From: Sinorhizobium sp. B11
GTDB lineage: Bacteria; Pseudomonadota; Alphaproteobacteria; Rhizobiales; Rhizobiaceae
DNA: 64,000 bases
Direction of reading: 5' to 3'
Assembly (NCBI GenBank): GCA_039725955.1
Contig: CP091034.1
Location: 4,336,001-4,400,000, forward strand
In this document: positions 27,879 through 37,007 of the stretch, piece by piece
Layout: each line of letters opens with the position of its first letter
Numbering within the stretch: position 1 is the first letter of the stretch
Notes under the pieces: model-generated
Seen by the model: only the letters and a program-made list of their open reading frames with translations
Database searches by the model: none
What the model was told of the DNA's origin: nothing
Translations under genes and position numbers: made by a program

Positions 27879-30551
27879 TCAGCGGTCGAGAATATCCCCG
27901 TCCGTGGGCACGAGAATCTCGCGTTTTCCGGCATGGTTGGCAGGGCCGATGATGCCCTCCTGCTCCATGCGTTCAATCAGCGAAGCAGCACGATTATAAC
28001 CGATGCCGAGCCTGCGCTGAACATAGGAAGTGGAGGCCTTTCCGTCGCGCAAGACAATGGCAACGGCCTGATCGTAGGGATCCTCCGAATCGGCGAGATT
28101 TGCTGTGCCGGCCGGACCGCCACCATAATCACCATCTTCGTCGTCATCAGCAGTGATGGCATCGAGATATTGCGGCGAGCCCTGCGTCTTCAGATAGGAG
28201 ACGATCTCTTCGACCTCGACGTCGGATACGAATGGACCATGGACGCGCTGAATGCGGCCGCCACCGGCCATATAGAGCATGTCGCCCATGCCGAGCAGCT
28301 GCTCAGCACCCTGCTCGCCGAGGATCGTGCGGCTGTCGATCTTCGACGTGACCTGGAAGGAGATGCGGGTCGGGAAGTTCGCCTTGATCGTGCCGGTGAT
28401 GACGTCGACCGACGGACGCTGCGTTGCCATGATGACGTGAATACCGGCCGCACGCGCCATCTGGGCAAGACGCTGCACGGCGCCTTCGATATCCTTGCCG
28501 GCGACCATCATCAGGTCGGCCATTTCGTCGATGATGACGACGATATAGGGCATCGGCTGCAGATCGAATTCCTCGGTCTCGTAGACTGCTTCGCCGGTCT
28601 GCCGATCGAAGCCGGTCTGTACCGTGCGCGAGATCGTGTCCCCCTTAGCAAGTGCCTGCTCGACACGCGTATTGAAGCCGTCGATATTGCGAACGCCGAT
28701 CTTCGACATCTTCTTGTAGCGCTCTTCCATCTCGCGGACGGTCCATTTGAGCGCGACGACAGCCTTTTTGGGATCGGTGACGACAGGCGAAAGCAGATGC
28801 GGAATGCCGTCATAGACGGAGAGTTCGAGCATCTTCGGGTCGATCATGATGAGGCGGCACTGCTCCGGCGTCATGCGGTAGAGCAGCGACAGGATCATCG
28901 TGTTGATGGCGACCGATTTGCCCGAGCCGGTGGTACCAGCAACGAGCAGATGCGGCATCTTCGCAAGATCGGCGATCACGGCCTCGCCGCCGATCGTCTT
29001 GCCGAGCGCCATGGCGAGCTTAGCCTTGGAGCTTTCGAAATCACGCGAGGCAATGAGTTCGCGCAGATAGACGGTCTCGCGTGACTGGTTTGGCAGCTCG
29101 ATGCCGATCGCATTGCGGCCCGGCACGACGGCAACGCGGGCAGCAATCGCACTCATCGAGCGGGCGATGTCGTCGGCAAGACCGATGACCCGGGATGACT
29201 TGATGCCGGGTGCCGGTTCCAGTTCGTAAAGCGTGACGACGGGGCCGGGGCGAACGTGGATGATCTCGCCCTTGACGCCGAAATCCTCGAGCACGCCTTC
29301 CAGCATGCGGGCATTCTGCTCCAACGCATCAGCCGAGAGTGTGGAATCGCGCACCACGTTTTTCGGCTCGGCAAGCAGATGCATGGAGGGAAGCTGGAAG
29401 CCCTCCGGCCGGATGAACGAGCCTTGCGCCTCGCGTTCGACGCGGGCGCCGGGCTTCGGACGAGATGAAGCGGGAATGACGCGCGGCTCGGGTTTACCGG
29501 CCGACTTGGCCGGCGCGCGGATCATCCAGTCGTCATCATCGTCATCTGGCAGAATATCGGCCGGACGCGGAGGCAAGTCGGTATCGAACGGCGGATCGTC
29601 ATCCTCGTCCTCATCGTCGTTCAGCGAGATGGAAGGCGCAGAAACGACGCGGCGGGCGGATACGGCACGCGGCTCCATGGAAGGATCCGTGCGCTCGCCA
29701 CGCGCTGCGGGCTTGGCGCGCACCGGTTCGTTCAACGTGCCGAATTCGTCATCGTTGAAATCATAGGGCGATTCGAAGTCGCTCTGGCGCCGCTTGCGCG
29801 GTCCCATGCCGAAGAGCCGCCGGAAACGCGCCTGGTTCATGTACCAGGCATGCGTCATGGCACCGCTAAAGGCCATCCAGCGGGATCCATCGTCGTCTTC
29901 ATCCTCGTCGCCGACGACACGCACCTTGCTGCGCGTCTCGACATAATCCTCTTCTTCGTCCTCTTCATCGAGCTCGCTGCGGCCGACGATACCGGCCGCA
30001 AAGAGCATCATCCACGCAGTCGGGACAGAGAAGATGCAGCCGACGGCGGTTGCGAAGACACCGGTCGGATAGGCGCCGACGAAGAGTGCCGGAAAACGCA
30101 GGATCATGTCGCCGATGACACCGCCGATGCCATTCGGGATCGGCCAGGTGAGCGGCGGTGGAAAACAGCCGATGACGGCGGAGGAAAGTACGGTGCCTAG
30201 AAGCCAGGCGCCGGCGCGCGCCGGAATGCGGCTGATGCGACGGCCGGAAATCAGCGCCAGCGCCCAGGCGACGATCGGCAGCATCGAAACGACACTGGCA
30301 AGCCCAAGGAATTGCATGGCGACATCCGCAAAGGCAGCGCCGCTATAACCGAGAATGTTGGTCGGCAGGTTGCCGGTGGCGTAGGAATAGCTGGGATCGG
30401 TGACGTTCCATGTTGCAAGCGCCGCAACCGCGAGCGCCAAGACGAGGAAGACCGCAAAGCCGGCGAGAGCCTGGATCTGTCGCAGCATGAATGCCGAGAA
30501 GGAGAACCGGTCAGGACGGCCGTCCATCGCCGGCGACGTGCTTCTTGCCAT
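27879..30551 (-). CDS. ftsK: DNA translocase FtsK
   Basis: 890 residues: about four N-terminal membrane helices (roughly 25-175), an acidic and proline-containing linker (about 190-370), then the RecA-like motor with Walker A 'GTTGSGKSVAIN' near 540 and Walker B 'VVIIDEMADLMMV', and a C-terminal winged-helix gamma domain ('RLGIGYNRAASLIERMEQEGI') that reads KOPS-type sequences. It couples division with chromosome dimer resolution. The linker is much shorter than in E. coli (1329 aa total). Confidence 0.97.
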   Translation of the reverse strand: MARSTSPAMDGRPDRFSFSAFMLRQIQALAGFAVFLVLALAVAALATWNVTDPSYSYATGNLPTNILGYSGAAFADVAMQFLGLASVVSMLPIVAWALALISGRRISRIPARAGAWLLGTVLSSAVIGCFPPPLTWPIPNGIGGVIGDMILRFPALFVGAYPTGVFATAVGCIFSVPTAWMMLFAAGIVGRSELDEEDEEEDYVETRSKVRVVGDEDEDDDGSRWMAFSGAMTHAWYMNQARFRRLFGMGPRKRRQSDFESPYDFNDDEFGTLNEPVRAKPAARGERTDPSMEPRAVSARRVVSAPSISLNDDEDEDDDPPFDTDLPPRPADILPDDDDDDWMIRAPAKSAGKPEPRVIPASSRPKPGARVEREAQGSFIRPEGFQLPSMHLLAEPKNVVRDSTLSADALEQNARMLEGVLEDFGVKGEIIHVRPGPVVTLYELEPAPGIKSSRVIGLADDIARSMSAIAARVAVVPGRNAIGIELPNQSRETVYLRELIASRDFESSKAKLAMALGKTIGGEAVIADLAKMPHLLVAGTTGSGKSVAINTMILSLLYRMTPEQCRLIMIDPKMLELSVYDGIPHLLSPVVTDPKKAVVALKWTVREMEERYKKMSKIGVRNIDGFNTRVEQALAKGDTISRTVQTGFDRQTGEAVYETEEFDLQPMPYIVVIIDEMADLMMVAGKDIEGAVQRLAQMARAAGIHVIMATQRPSVDVITGTIKANFPTRISFQVTSKIDSRTILGEQGAEQLLGMGDMLYMAGGGRIQRVHGPFVSDVEVEEIVSYLKTQGSPQYLDAITADDDEDGDYGGGPAGTANLADSEDPYDQAVAIVLRDGKASTSYVQRRLGIGYNRAASLIERMEQEGIIGPANHAGKREILVPTDGDILDR

Positions 30552-30675
30552 ATGTCAAACCCGTCCAATGCCTGGGGGCACGCGAATCGCCAATGCTTCG
30601 CTGCGCCAAATGCGTCCGCTCTACCTAATCAAAGTAGGGTTAAAGCGATGTTAACCATGCATATGCCGGATCGCT

Positions 30676-30712
30676 AAAAAGAAAAGGGCCCGAACCTTGA
30701 GGGGTCCGGGCC
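30676..30712 (-). terminator. Terminator downstream of amtB
   Basis: On the minus strand a 10-bp stem with one mismatch (30703-30712 with 30687-30696) is followed by a T-rich tail (cttttcttttt, to about 30676). A second GC hairpin, 30755-30762/30770-30777, without a T-run lies between it and the amtB stop. Confidence 0.8.
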
Positions 30713-30789
30713 AAGAGCGGCTTATGGTTAGATAGGCCGCGACGGGCTGTTCGGCGGCGCCCTTGTGCCGGGCGCCGCAAACCCTTTGA

Positions 30790-32223
30790 TCAGGCGTGAT
30801 AGGCAGCTTCGCCGTGCGTTGCGAGGTCAAGACCTTCGCGCTCGGCTTCGACCGAAACGCGCAGCCCGATAATGACATCGACGACCTTGTAGAGGATCGC
30901 AGAGCCAATGCCCGACCACAGGAGCGTGACCACAACGCCCTGAAGCTGCTTGAATACCTGAGCTCCGGTGCCGAGATAGGTTGCCGCAAAGTCCGGTGTC
31001 CCATAGTCAACGATACCAGCGCCGCCGAGAGCCGGGTTGACGAGAATGCCGGTGCCGATGGCGCCAAAGATGCCGCCAACGCAATGGACGCCGAAGACAT
31101 CGAGCGAGTCGTCATAGTTGAACTTGTTCTTCACGACATCGACGAAGAAGTAGCAGACCGGCGAGACGATGAGGCCAAGAACGATCGAACCCATCGGACC
31201 GGCAAAACCGGCTGCCGGGGTGACGGCGACGAGACCGGCGACGGCACCAGAAGCAGCACCGAGCATGGAAGCCTTGCCGCGAGAGAAGCTTTCAACAATG
31301 CACCAGGAAACAGCGGCAGCAGCCGTTGCGACGAAGGTGTTGATCATGGCGAGCGATGCATAGCCGTTGGCTTCTAGGTTGGAGCCGGCGTTGAAACCGA
31401 ACCAGCCGACCCACAGGAGCGAGGCACCAACCATGGTCAGGGTCATGGAGTGCGGAGCCATGATTTCCTTCTTATAGCCCGTGCGCTTGCCGAGCATGAT
31501 AGCGCCGACGAGGCCAGCGATACCGGCATTGATGTGAACGACCGTGCCACCCGCGAAGTCGATCGCGCCAAGCGAGTAAATGAAGCCAGCCGGAGCAGTG
31601 TAAGCGCTCGGACCGCCCCAGAACCAGACCATATGCGCCATCGGGAAGTAGACGAAGGTGACCCACAGGATGACGAAGAGCATGACAGCCGAGAACTTGA
31701 TACGCTCGGCGAACGCGCCGACGATCAGGGCCGGCGTGATGCAGGCGAAGGTCATCTGGAAGCAGATGAAGGTGAGTTCCGGAATGGCTACACCCTTCGT
31801 GAAGGTTTCAGCCAGCGAAGACGGTGTGACGCCGGCCAGGAAAGCCTTGGAGAAGCCGCCGACGAAGCTGTTCAGCGAGCCGCCATCGGTGAAGGCGAGC
31901 GAATAGCCGTATGTAACCCAGATGATCATGACGACAGCCGTGATCATGAAGACCTGCATGAGCACCGACAGCATGTTCTTGGCGCGGACGAGACCGCCGT
32001 AGAACAGCGCAAGGCCCGGGATGGTCATCAGCAGAACGAGCACCGTGGAGATGAGCATCCACGTATTGTCGCCCTTATCCATCGTCATGGCCGGAGCAGC
32101 AGCGGCTGCAGCATCGGCGGCGGCCGGGGCGGCTTCCTGCGCGAAAGCGACGACCGGCGCCAGGAGGGCGGCCGAAAGGGCGCCTATCCGTGCGATGTTG
32201 GAGGAAAACTTCGAAATTGACAT
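30790..32223 (-). CDS. amtB: Ammonium transporter AmtB
   Basis: 477 residues from the ATG at 32223 (ggagccatttcc upstream). An N-terminal signal-like segment and Ala-rich linker (about 1-48) precede the 11-helix Amt core, with 'GGTVVHINAGIAGLVGAIMLGKR' (pore His) and 'VHCVGGIFGAIGTGI' (second His of the twin-histidine pore). It conducts ammonia/ammonium and is blocked by unmodified GlnK. It is 28 nt downstream of glnK and shares its sigma-54 promoter. Confidence 0.97.
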   Translation of the reverse strand: MSISKFSSNIARIGALSAALLAPVVAFAQEAAPAAADAAAAAAPAMTMDKGDNTWMLISTVLVLLMTIPGLALFYGGLVRAKNMLSVLMQVFMITAVVMIIWVTYGYSLAFTDGGSLNSFVGGFSKAFLAGVTPSSLAETFTKGVAIPELTFICFQMTFACITPALIVGAFAERIKFSAVMLFVILWVTFVYFPMAHMVWFWGGPSAYTAPAGFIYSLGAIDFAGGTVVHINAGIAGLVGAIMLGKRTGYKKEIMAPHSMTLTMVGASLLWVGWFGFNAGSNLEANGYASLAMINTFVATAAAAVSWCIVESFSRGKASMLGAASGAVAGLVAVTPAAGFAGPMGSIVLGLIVSPVCYFFVDVVKNKFNYDDSLDVFGVHCVGGIFGAIGTGILVNPALGGAGIVDYGTPDFAATYLGTGAQVFKQLQGVVVTLLWSGIGSAILYKVVDVIIGLRVSVEAEREGLDLATHGEAAYHA

Positions 32224-32251
32224 TGGAAATGGCTCCTTGATCTGCCGTTCT

Positions 32252-32590
32252 TTACAGCGCTTCTGAATCGGTCTCGCCCGTACGGATGCGCACGGCATGG
32301 TCGATCGAGTAGACGAAGATTTTGCCGTCACCGATCTGGCCGGTCTTGGCAGATGCTGCGATGGCCTCGACCGCCTTGTCGACGATCTCCGATGCGACCG
32401 CGATTTCGATCTTGAGCTTCGGCAGGAAGCTGACCGCATATTCAGTGCCGCGATAAATTTCAGTGTGCCCCTTCTGACGACCGTAGCCCTTCACTTCGGT
32501 CACAGTCAGGCCTTGGATGCCGATCGCCGTGAGGGCTTCGCGGACCTCATCGAGCTTGAACGGCTTGATAATGGCCATCACAATTTTCAT
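32252..32590 (-). CDS. glnK: PII nitrogen regulatory protein GlnK
   Basis: 112 residues from MKIVMAIIKPF at 32590; an ATG four codons upstream (32602) is possible, but the shorter form has the universal PII start. The T-loop contains the uridylylation site Tyr51 in 'IYRGTEYAVSFLPK', and the 'TGQIGDGKIFVYSID' loop binds ATP/2-oxoglutarate. GlnK senses nitrogen status and gates AmtB. The glnK-amtB pair lies under an evident sigma-54 promoter. Confidence 0.97.
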   Translation of the reverse strand: MKIVMAIIKPFKLDEVREALTAIGIQGLTVTEVKGYGRQKGHTEIYRGTEYAVSFLPKLKIEIAVASEIVDKAVEAIAASAKTGQIGDGKIFVYSIDHAVRIRTGETDSEAL

Positions 32591-32676
32591 CTGGTTTCCC
32601 ATCCTTCGTTATCCTCGGCGCGGAGCCGACTCTCCTTGCCGCTGACGGTTTCCTGACCAGCGACCGGCGATAGACA

Positions 32677-32692
32677 TTCAAAGGGCGTGCCA
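32677..32692 (-). promoter_or_regulatory. Sigma-54 (RpoN) promoter of glnK-amtB
   Basis: Read on the minus strand the sequence is TGGCACG (32692-32686), cccт spacer, TTGAA (32681-32677), close to the -24/-12 consensus TGGCACG-N4-TTGCA/T. It lies 87 nt upstream of the chosen glnK start, as expected for NtrC/RpoN control in enteric and rhizobial relatives. Confidence 0.85.
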
Positions 32693-32775
32693 GATTCGTG
32701 ACAACTACATAAGTTATTGAAATATAAAGACTATAATTGAAGACGCCAATAAACAGGCAAATGATTGGCCAATAA

Positions 32776-32792
32776 GCGCACAAATAATGCGC
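32776..32792. promoter_or_regulatory. NtrC-like palindrome upstream of glnK
   Basis: gcgca (32776-32780), 7-nt spacer, tgcgc (32788-32792): a 17-bp inverted repeat with the size of an NtrC site (TGCAC...GTGCA type), about 90 bp upstream of the -24 box, the right place for an enhancer. It also lies just outside the tesB stop codon. Confidence 0.45.
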
Positions 32793-32815
32793 AAATTTAT
32801 AAATATGCACATTAT

Positions 32816-33700
32816 TTATTCATTTGCCTTTTTCCGAATCAGGCCCTCCTGCGCCACCGACGCGATCAGGACACCGGATCGGGTAAACAGGCTGCCGCGG
32901 GTCAATCCCCGTGCGCCCGAAGCCGAAGGACTGTCCTGCGTGTAGAGCAGCCAGTCATCGAGCTTGTCGGGACGGTGGAACCACATGGCATGGTCGAGGC
33001 TTGCAACCTGAAGGTTCTGGTCGAAGATGGACGTTCCGTGGGCATGCAGCGATGCATCAAGCAGCGTCATGTCCGAGAGATAGGCAAGCACCGCAGCCTG
33101 ATAGAGCCTGCTGTCCGGCACCGGCCCGGTGGCGCGAACCCAGACGTCCTGCCGCGGTTCGAGCTTCTCACGCGTAAAATAGTGCTTCAGCGAGACCGGA
33201 CGGATTTCGATAGGCCTTTCTCGCTCCCAATATTTTCGCACCGCCGCCGGAGCGTGAGCAAGATACTGCTCCTTGATCTGCTGTTCTCCGAGCAGCGTTT
33301 CCGGCATCGGTACAGGCGGCATCGGGATCTGGTGGTCGAATCCCGGCTCCTCCACCTGGAATGAGGCAGAGAGCGCGAAGATCGCCTTGCCGTGCTGGAT
33401 CGCGACGGCCCGGCGTGTGTTGAAGCTCGCCCCATCCCGGATGCGCTCGACCTGGTAGATGATCGGCACGGAGGGGTCGCCGGGACGCATGAAATAGGCA
33501 TGCAGCGAGTGAATGAACCGCTCGCCGTCCACAGTGCGCTGCGCCGCCATCAGCGCCTGTGCGATCACCTGCCCGCCAAACACCCGCTGCCACCCCACCT
33601 GCGGGCTACGGCCGCGGAAGATATCGACCTCGATCGGCTCGATATCGAGCGTCGAAATCAATGTTTCCATGGCGGTGGACTTGCCCGTTTGCTCCGTCAT
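32816..33700 (-). CDS. tesB: Acyl-CoA thioesterase II (TesB)
   Basis: 294 residues from the ATG at 33700, preceded by gggagccgaacaa. It is a double hot-dog protein with 'GGQVIAQALMAAQRTV', 'HSLHAYFMRPGDP' and the C-terminal half 'YLSDMTLLDASLHAHG...LDHAMWFHRP', the active-site Asp/Gln/Thr regions of TesB. It hydrolyses a broad range of acyl-CoAs. The open frame continues far upstream to 34942 but that part is antisense to the hydroxylase gene and not real. Confidence 0.95.
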   Translation of the reverse strand: MTEQTGKSTAMETLISTLDIEPIEVDIFRGRSPQVGWQRVFGGQVIAQALMAAQRTVDGERFIHSLHAYFMRPGDPSVPIIYQVERIRDGASFNTRRAVAIQHGKAIFALSASFQVEEPGFDHQIPMPPVPMPETLLGEQQIKEQYLAHAPAAVRKYWERERPIEIRPVSLKHYFTREKLEPRQDVWVRATGPVPDSRLYQAAVLAYLSDMTLLDASLHAHGTSIFDQNLQVASLDHAMWFHRPDKLDDWLLYTQDSPSASGARGLTRGSLFTRSGVLIASVAQEGLIRKKANE

Positions 33701-33784
33701 TTGTTCGGCTCCCGGCGGTAGGAAGTGGTAACCTGATGCTCTATATAGATCGCATCTGATCGTAGAATGTAAGAGGAGCGGGCT

Positions 33785-34999
33785 ATGCTGGACATGCTGG
33801 TTGTAGGCGGAGGTTATGTCGGCCTGTCCGTGGCAGTGGCGGTCAAGCAGGCGGCGCCGCATCTCGCTGTCGCGGTCGTGGAGGCCGCTCCCGAACATGC
33901 CTGGAAGAAAGATATGCGCGCTTCCGCCATTATCGCGGCCGCGACAAAGATGCTCGAAGTCTTCGGCATCTGGGACGAGATCCAGCCGGAGGCTCAGCCG
34001 ATCACCAAGATGATCGTGACAGATTCCAAGATGTCCGATCCTGTTCGCCCGATCTTCCTGACCTTCGACGGCGAAGTTGCCGATGGCCGGCCCTTTGCCC
34101 ACATGATCCCGAATGTTGTTATGGTCGGCGCGCTGCGCAGCGCCTGCGAGCGGCTCGGCGTCGAGATTCGCCATGACCTGAGCGCCACCGGCCTGAAGAC
34201 GAGCGATATCGATATCGAAGTCAGCCTGTCCGATGGCAGCGCGTTGCAATCGCGCCTGCTGGTTGCCTGCGACGGTGTACGTTCCAGGCTGCGCGATTTT
34301 GCCGGTATCAAGACAGTGACCTGGGAATACGGCCAATCCGGCATCGTCACCACCGTCGAGCACGAGCGCCCGCACCACGGCTGTGCCGAAGAACATTTCC
34401 TCCCATCCGGCCCCTTTGCCATCCTGCCGCTGCGCAACAACCGCTCGTCGCTGGTCTGGACCGAGCGGACAAATGACGCAAACCGCCTTGTTGCCGCCGA
34501 CGATCTGGTTTTCGAGGAGGAACTGGAACGCCGCTTCGGTCACAAACTCGGCCCCCTCAAGGTGGTCGGCGGCAAGCGCGCCTTCCCGCTCGGTCTCACA
34601 CTCGCCCGCTCCTTCGTCGCCCCGCGCTTTGCGCTTGCCGGCGATGCCGCACACGGCATTCACCCGATCTCCGGCCAGGGTCTCAATCTCGGTTTCAAGG
34701 ATGTGGCCGCCCTTGCTGAAACCATCGTGGAAGCTGATCGCCTTGGGCTCGATATCGGCGCCATCAACATCCTGGAGCGTTACCAGAGCTGGCGCCGTTT
34801 CGACACGTTCCGCATGGGCGTCACCACGGACGTATTGAACCGGCTGTTTTCCAATGACGCGACGCCGATCCGCATCGCCCGCGATTTCGGCCTCGGCATT
34901 GTCGATCGCCTGCCCGGCCTGAAGTCCTTCTTCATCGGCCAAGCGGCAGGAACGACTGCCAAGGACAATCCGAAGCTGCTCGCAGGTGAGGCGATCTAG
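33785..34999 (+). CDS. UbiH/COQ6-type FAD-dependent ubiquinone hydroxylase
   Basis: 404 residues. N-terminal FAD-binding 'VVGGGYVGLSVAVAV' (about 6-20), the middle 'VACDGVRSRLRDFAGI' motif and the second FAD motif 'FALAGDAAHGIHPISGQGLNLGFKD' near 285 define the UbiH/UbiI/UbiF/COQ6 monooxygenases. It hydroxylates the ring of a ubiquinone precursor; which carbon cannot be told. A clear ribosome binding site aagaggagcggg is present. Divergent from tesB. Confidence 0.92.
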   Translation: MLDMLVVGGGYVGLSVAVAVKQAAPHLAVAVVEAAPEHAWKKDMRASAIIAAATKMLEVFGIWDEIQPEAQPITKMIVTDSKMSDPVRPIFLTFDGEVADGRPFAHMIPNVVMVGALRSACERLGVEIRHDLSATGLKTSDIDIEVSLSDGSALQSRLLVACDGVRSRLRDFAGIKTVTWEYGQSGIVTTVEHERPHHGCAEEHFLPSGPFAILPLRNNRSSLVWTERTNDANRLVAADDLVFEEELERRFGHKLGPLKVVGGKRAFPLGLTLARSFVAPRFALAGDAAHGIHPISGQGLNLGFKDVAALAETIVEADRLGLDIGAINILERYQSWRRFDTFRMGVTTDVLNRLFSNDATPIRIARDFGLGIVDRLPGLKSFFIGQAAGTTAKDNPKLLAGEAI

Positions 35000-35008
35000 A
35001 GCTGAAGC

Positions 35009-35197
35009 TTAGTCTTCGAGGCTTCTGGCTTCCGAGACCAGCATGATCGGAATGCCGTCCCTGATCGGATAGGCAAGACGCGCCTTTTCCGAGACCAGCT
35101 CATTATGCTCGCGGTCGTAGGAAAGCCGTCCCTTGGTGAGCGGGCAGACGAGAAGTTCGAGAAGCTTGGGATCGACCCGACTGAGTTTTTCGTCCAT
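35009..35197 (-). CDS. Trm112 family protein (UPF0434)
   Basis: 62 residues, the standard size of bacterial Trm112/YcaR-like proteins: 'LLELLVCPLTKGRLSYDREHNELVSEKARLAYPIRDGIPIML'. In eukaryotes Trm112 activates methyltransferases; the bacterial role is unclear. Only one Cys of the zinc-ribbon remains, as is common in bacterial members. It starts 8 nt after the LON-domain gene stop, same operon. Confidence 0.88.
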   Translation of the reverse strand: MDEKLSRVDPKLLELLVCPLTKGRLSYDREHNELVSEKARLAYPIRDGIPIMLVSEARSLED

Positions 35198-35205
35198 CCC
35201 GCCCT

Positions 35206-35883
35206 CTACTGCAGCACGGTATCGGAATCGCCGAAGACGCGGGCAAGCACGATTTCGGTGATGGCGATCAGGGTTTCCGCCCTCGTCTTGAGGTCCGGCG
35301 CTTCGAGCAGCGCCTGCTTTTCGGCCGGGCCGAATGGCGACATCATGGCGAGCGAATTGACGAGCGTAAGGTTGCTTGCCCGCTCCACGCTCTCCCAGTC
35401 CGCCTCGAGTTTGTTGGCGTCGAGATAGGCCTTGAAGGCCGTCAGCAGCGCGCCGCGGTCGACGGCTTCTTCTTCATTCTCGGCAGAAAGATCCGATATG
35501 AACGGCGCGATACGGAAGCTGCGGAACGGCTGGCCATGCGATCGCTCCTCCAGCAGCCGGAAGCGGCAGACGCCCGTCAGCGAGACGATATAACGCCCGT
35601 CACCGGTTTCGGCATAAGAGGTAATCCGGCCGAGGCAACCCACAGCCGCAAGCTCCGGAGCATGCGTCTTGTCTTCATGCTCGCCGTGTGCCGGCTGCAC
35701 CATGCCGATCAGACGGTTTCCAGTCAGGGCGGAATCGAACATCGAAAGATAACGCGGCTCGAAGATATTGAGCGGCAACTGGCCGGCGGGCAGGAGGAGC
35801 GCACCGGTCAAGGGAAAAACTGCAATTTCATCCGGTAGATCGCCGGGCTTCAGGTATCTCGCATTGCCGACTTGCATGAACAC
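35206..35883 (-). CDS. LON N-terminal (substrate-binding) domain protein
   Basis: 225 residues beginning 'MQVGNARYLKPGDLPDEIAVFPLTGALLLPAGQLPLNIFEPRYLSM', the typical PUA-like LON domain, with 'LGRITSYAETGDGRYIVSLTGVCRFRL' following. There is no ATPase or protease part, so it is one of the small stand-alone LON-domain proteins with undefined function. It sits between a thioredoxin-chaperone gene and Trm112, on one transcript, which hints at protein quality control. Confidence 0.9.
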   Translation of the reverse strand: MFMQVGNARYLKPGDLPDEIAVFPLTGALLLPAGQLPLNIFEPRYLSMFDSALTGNRLIGMVQPAHGEHEDKTHAPELAAVGCLGRITSYAETGDGRYIVSLTGVCRFRLLEERSHGQPFRSFRIAPFISDLSAENEEEAVDRGALLTAFKAYLDANKLEADWESVERASNLTLVNSLAMMSPFGPAEKQALLEAPDLKTRAETLIAITEIVLARVFGDSDTVLQ

Positions 35884-35979
35884 TAGTCCCGCACTCTTTC
35901 GGCGGGCGCATCTTCGGCGCCCGTCCTCACGAGAAATGTGGTGCCCTTGCGTAAAAACGCAAGGGCGGATGCGGCAAAG

Positions 35980-36951
35980 TCAGGAAAACAGGATCGAGGA
36001 CAGCTTCCGGCGGGCAGAAACGGTCGCCGGGTCCTTGAAGCCCCAGACCTCGAAGAACTGCAGAAGCTGGCGCCGCGCACCGTCATCATCGAAGGCACGA
36101 TCCTTGCGCATGATGGTGAGGAGGTGTTCAGCCGCCTCCTCACGCCTGCCCTCGACATTGAGGATCTTGGCAAGCTTCAGCCGAGCCTCGTGATGATCGG
36201 GGTTCGATGCCAGCTCGCGCTCCAGCGCGACGGGATCGCCGAGCTTGCGGGCTTCTTCGATCTGGTCGAGCTTCTTCAGGACCGCCTGGATGCCGGCATC
36301 CTTGCCAAGCTCCCCCGGCAGTTCGCTCAGCATCTGGCGCGCCTCGCCGTGCTGGTCGGCTGCGATCAGGCATTCGGCCATGCCGGCAAGGGCCTTGGCA
36401 TTTTCCGGATCGGCCTGCATGACGGCACCATAAAGCTGGCCCGCTTCATTGATGTTTCCGGCAGCGAGCAATTCGCCAGCCTGCGTCAGATAAGCCTCGA
36501 TCTCTGCGGTCTGGTCGGCATCCGCAGGACCTGCGAGCCGATCAATAAACTGGCGAACCTGGCTTTCGGGCACCGCACCCATGAAGCCGTCGGCCGGACG
36601 GCCGTTGACGAAGGCGATGACGGCCGGAATGGACTGGATGCCGAGCTGGCCAGCGATTGAGGGATGATCGTCGATGTTCATCTTGACCAGCTTGACGCGG
36701 CCCTGACCTTCATTGACGACCTTTTCCAGAACCGGCGTCAGCTGCTTGCACGGGCCGCACCATGGCGCCCAGAAATCGACCAGAACCGGCTGATTGCGCG
36801 ATTCCTCTAGGACGTCCTTCCCGAAATTCGCCGTCGTCGTGTCCTTGATATGGCTGCCGCCCGCCTCAGGCTGGGATACTGCGCCATAACTTGCCGTTGC
36901 CGACATCTGGTTGCCGAAGGAACCGTTGTAAGGATTGTCGCTGCCGCTCAT
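35980..36951 (-). CDS. Thioredoxin-TPR co-chaperone (CnoX/YbbN type)
   Basis: 323 residues. A polar N-terminal extension (about 1-35), a thioredoxin domain with the active site 'WCGPC' (Cys65, Cys68), then a helical C-terminal half with TPR-like repeats ('EAYLTQAGELLAAGNINEAGQLYGAVMQ'). This architecture is that of CnoX (YbbN), a holdase that protects proteins from hypochlorite. Unlike E. coli CnoX it keeps both redox cysteines, as other alphaproteobacterial members do, so it should also be an active oxidoreductase. Confidence 0.9.
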   Translation of the reverse strand: MSGSDNPYNGSFGNQMSATASYGAVSQPEAGGSHIKDTTTANFGKDVLEESRNQPVLVDFWAPWCGPCKQLTPVLEKVVNEGQGRVKLVKMNIDDHPSIAGQLGIQSIPAVIAFVNGRPADGFMGAVPESQVRQFIDRLAGPADADQTAEIEAYLTQAGELLAAGNINEAGQLYGAVMQADPENAKALAGMAECLIAADQHGEARQMLSELPGELGKDAGIQAVLKKLDQIEEARKLGDPVALERELASNPDHHEARLKLAKILNVEGRREEAAEHLLTIMRKDRAFDDDGARRQLLQFFEVWGFKDPATVSARRKLSSILFS

Positions 36952-37007
36952 AGGTATCTCCCGCCGCGCCGATCTGCCGGCGTCTCTGATAGCGCTAAAA
37001 TCGTATG

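Noticed and set aside
33701..34942. Minus-strand frame extending tesB upstream to 708 residues
   Set aside because: The extra part is antisense to the UbiH-type gene; tesB has a good ATG and ribosome binding site at 33700.
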